Assembly (NCBI GenBank): GCA_964512635.1
Contig: CAZEJB010000003.1
Span: 1 to 64,000 of the forward strand
Reading direction: 5' to 3'
Source: JADZFO01 sp964512635
GTDB lineage: Bacteria; 4484-113; JAFGCY01
DNA length: 64,000 nt
Under the pieces are notes generated by a model that was not told the DNA's origin, ran no database searches, and saw only the letters and a list, made by a program, of their open reading frames with translations. The position numbers and the translations under genes were made by a program. Below are positions 62,987 to 64,000 of this stretch, one piece after another. Position 1 is the first letter of the stretch, and each line of letters begins with the position of its first letter.

Positions 62987-64000
62987 CTAGTTGTCTGAGC
63001 CGAAGAAGCGTCTCATAGCTGCAAAATAGAATCCCAGAAATGGATCTGTTGGCTGTTTGCTGAAGCCGGTTCGGGCGCGATAGGCCCACTTCAGACTGGC
63101 GACGGGCTCGTTTCCATTTGGGCCGTAACGCTCAAGTTCTTCCGGTGTCATCTGCCACATTGAGGCCCCGTGATCGTAAAGCCAGCAGTAGCGAGCCTCA
63201 GGTAGCGCTTCGTGCATTGCCTGCAGCTGGGCATAGAAATGGTCAGCCCGGTATTTGGCCGACTTGTCGGCGTAGGCGCTGCCAAGGTCCTGGTCGCCGA
63301 AGATCTCCGGCCTGCCCGCCCAGTGCGCCTGTACCGACTTGCTTTCTACTCGCCGCCAGAAGGCGGTCGGGGCGGGATTCAGTGCCAGGTTGCGCCGGTG
63401 GTCCCAGTCGATCCCGTGGGTTTCGCTATGCGCGTCGAGCGCCGCCCTCGCGGCATTGGCCTCATCCTGGACGATCCTGCTTAGATTGAAACCAGCCAGT
63501 TTATAGCTGGTCTGGCTGCGCTCCTCGCCAATAATCAGGTTGTCGGCTGCATTTCTGCTGCCAGCGGCCATGCCGGCAAACCAGTCCCCATAGAAGCGGT
63601 AGTTCGGGCTGTCATGGCGCGCCAGATGGGGAAGGAGGATTACTGTAAGGTCTGGATACTCCTCCTCCAACTTTTGCATCAACTGTTTTCCACGCTCAAA
63701 AACCCGATTGGCGGTGGCCGCCTCATCATGCACGGATTGCGCATAGAAACCCAGCATTGTGCGGGGCTGCTTCTTGGATATCACCGGCTCCATGTCCAGG
63801 ACCAGGCCACGCAGACCGCACTCGCGGGCATACCGGGCCATGCTGCCGAAGCTCTTGATCAGGCTGTTCCAGGCTGCGTCGTCAAAGACATCCGAAAAGT
63901 CCGGGCCATTGCCACGACGGTTTTGAATGATCAGGAAATTCTCACCAATGCCGGCTTGTTTTAGTCGCCGAATGCAGTCCTTGAAAGCCTCCAAGTCGGC
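62987..64000 (-). CDS. Unidentified protein, N-terminal part outside the window
   Basis: At least 337 residues; the reading frame is open past the right edge, so the start is not visible. Segments such as YARECGLRGLVLDMEPV, PDLTVILLPHLARHD and YCWLYDHGASMWQM have the alternating strands of a TIM-barrel enzyme, with acidic residues at strand ends (DMEPV). This suggests a glycoside-hydrolase-like fold, but I do not recognise the family. The stop is at 62987, 136 bases upstream of the SDR start on the same strand. Confidence 0.7.
   Translation of the reverse strand, partial: ADLEAFKDCIRRLKQAGIGENFLIIQNRRGNGPDFSDVFDDAAWNSLIKSFGSMARYARECGLRGLVLDMEPVISKKQPRTMLGFYAQSVHDEAATANRVFERGKQLMQKLEEEYPDLTVILLPHLARHDSPNYRFYGDWFAGMAAGSRNAADNLIIGEERSQTSYKLAGFNLSRIVQDEANAARAALDAHSETHGIDWDHRRNLALNPAPTAFWRRVESKSVQAHWAGRPEIFGDQDLGSAYADKSAKYRADHFYAQLQAMHEALPEARYCWLYDHGASMWQMTPEELERYGPNGNEPVASLKWAYRARTGFSKQPTDPFLGFYFAAMRRFFGSDN

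Overview
The window is a gene-dense, high-GC bacterial chromosome segment. No gene-free stretch exceeds about 300 bases, and I see no rRNA, CRISPR array, prophage or transposase gene. Lipoprotein signal peptides, meso-DAP and lipid II genes, abundant PAS-type signalling and a Hanks-type kinase suggest a free-living bacterium with peptidoglycan, probably diderm. I cannot place the phylum from sequence alone. A notable trait is that at least 15 protein genes carry a -10 box (TATAAT, TACAAT or similar) only 5-10 bases before the start codon. This implies leaderless or nearly leaderless mRNAs. Other genes, mainly ribosomal, RNA polymerase and operon-internal ones, use ordinary Shine-Dalgarno sites.

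Layout: 1-51 end of a tRNA-Ala. 75-3290 a three-gene phosphorelay (PAS histidine kinase, Rcp1-like receiver, and a receiver fused to a KaiA/RsbU-type helical domain). 3509-8454 a PKD lipoprotein and a divergent DUF255 thioredoxin-fold protein. 8464-13324 a tandem AAA ATPase, a VOC protein, a palindromic repeat, dapF, a 27-residue poly-lysine micro-ORF flanked by hairpins, and a secreted protein. 13321-17306 a secreted protein, a degenerate GGDEF protein, tRNA-Ser(CGA) and a second large lipoprotein. 17495-20961 a PadR regulator with an EmrA/EmrB-type efflux pair. 21187-27199 murF-mraY-murD-ftsW, a fragment of the division/cell-wall cluster whose MurF contains an RGG/GYG-rich insertion of about 160 residues.

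27212-36170: RibD-C-like reductase, DUF4236-TPR protein, a coiled-coil membrane protein, a small anchored protein, thiolase, PPK2 and a CHASE4/PAS hybrid kinase. 36433-40679: a GND-repeat solenoid, small membrane and VOC proteins, UppP and DUF4177. 40738-44024: tRNA-Gly(GCC), a small membrane ORF, hutH and hutI. 44096-48537: a TMEM43-like membrane protein, two uncharacterised proteins and a Ser/Thr kinase with a zinc ribbon.

48791-61870 is the classic transcription/translation block on the minus strand: trnT-tuf-rpmG-trnW-secE-nusG-rplK-rplA-rplJ-rplL-rpoB-rpoC. An attenuator-like hairpin precedes rpoB and a strong terminator lies beyond rpoC within a palindromic repeat. The right end has an SDR oxidoreductase and a truncated uncharacterised gene.

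Functional links seen: MurF, MraY, MurD, FtsW, UppP and DapF all serve peptidoglycan precursor synthesis and recycling. HutH and HutI perform steps 1 and 3 of histidine degradation. The two kinases, separate receivers, degenerate GGDEF protein and Ser/Thr kinase suggest rich environmental sensing.
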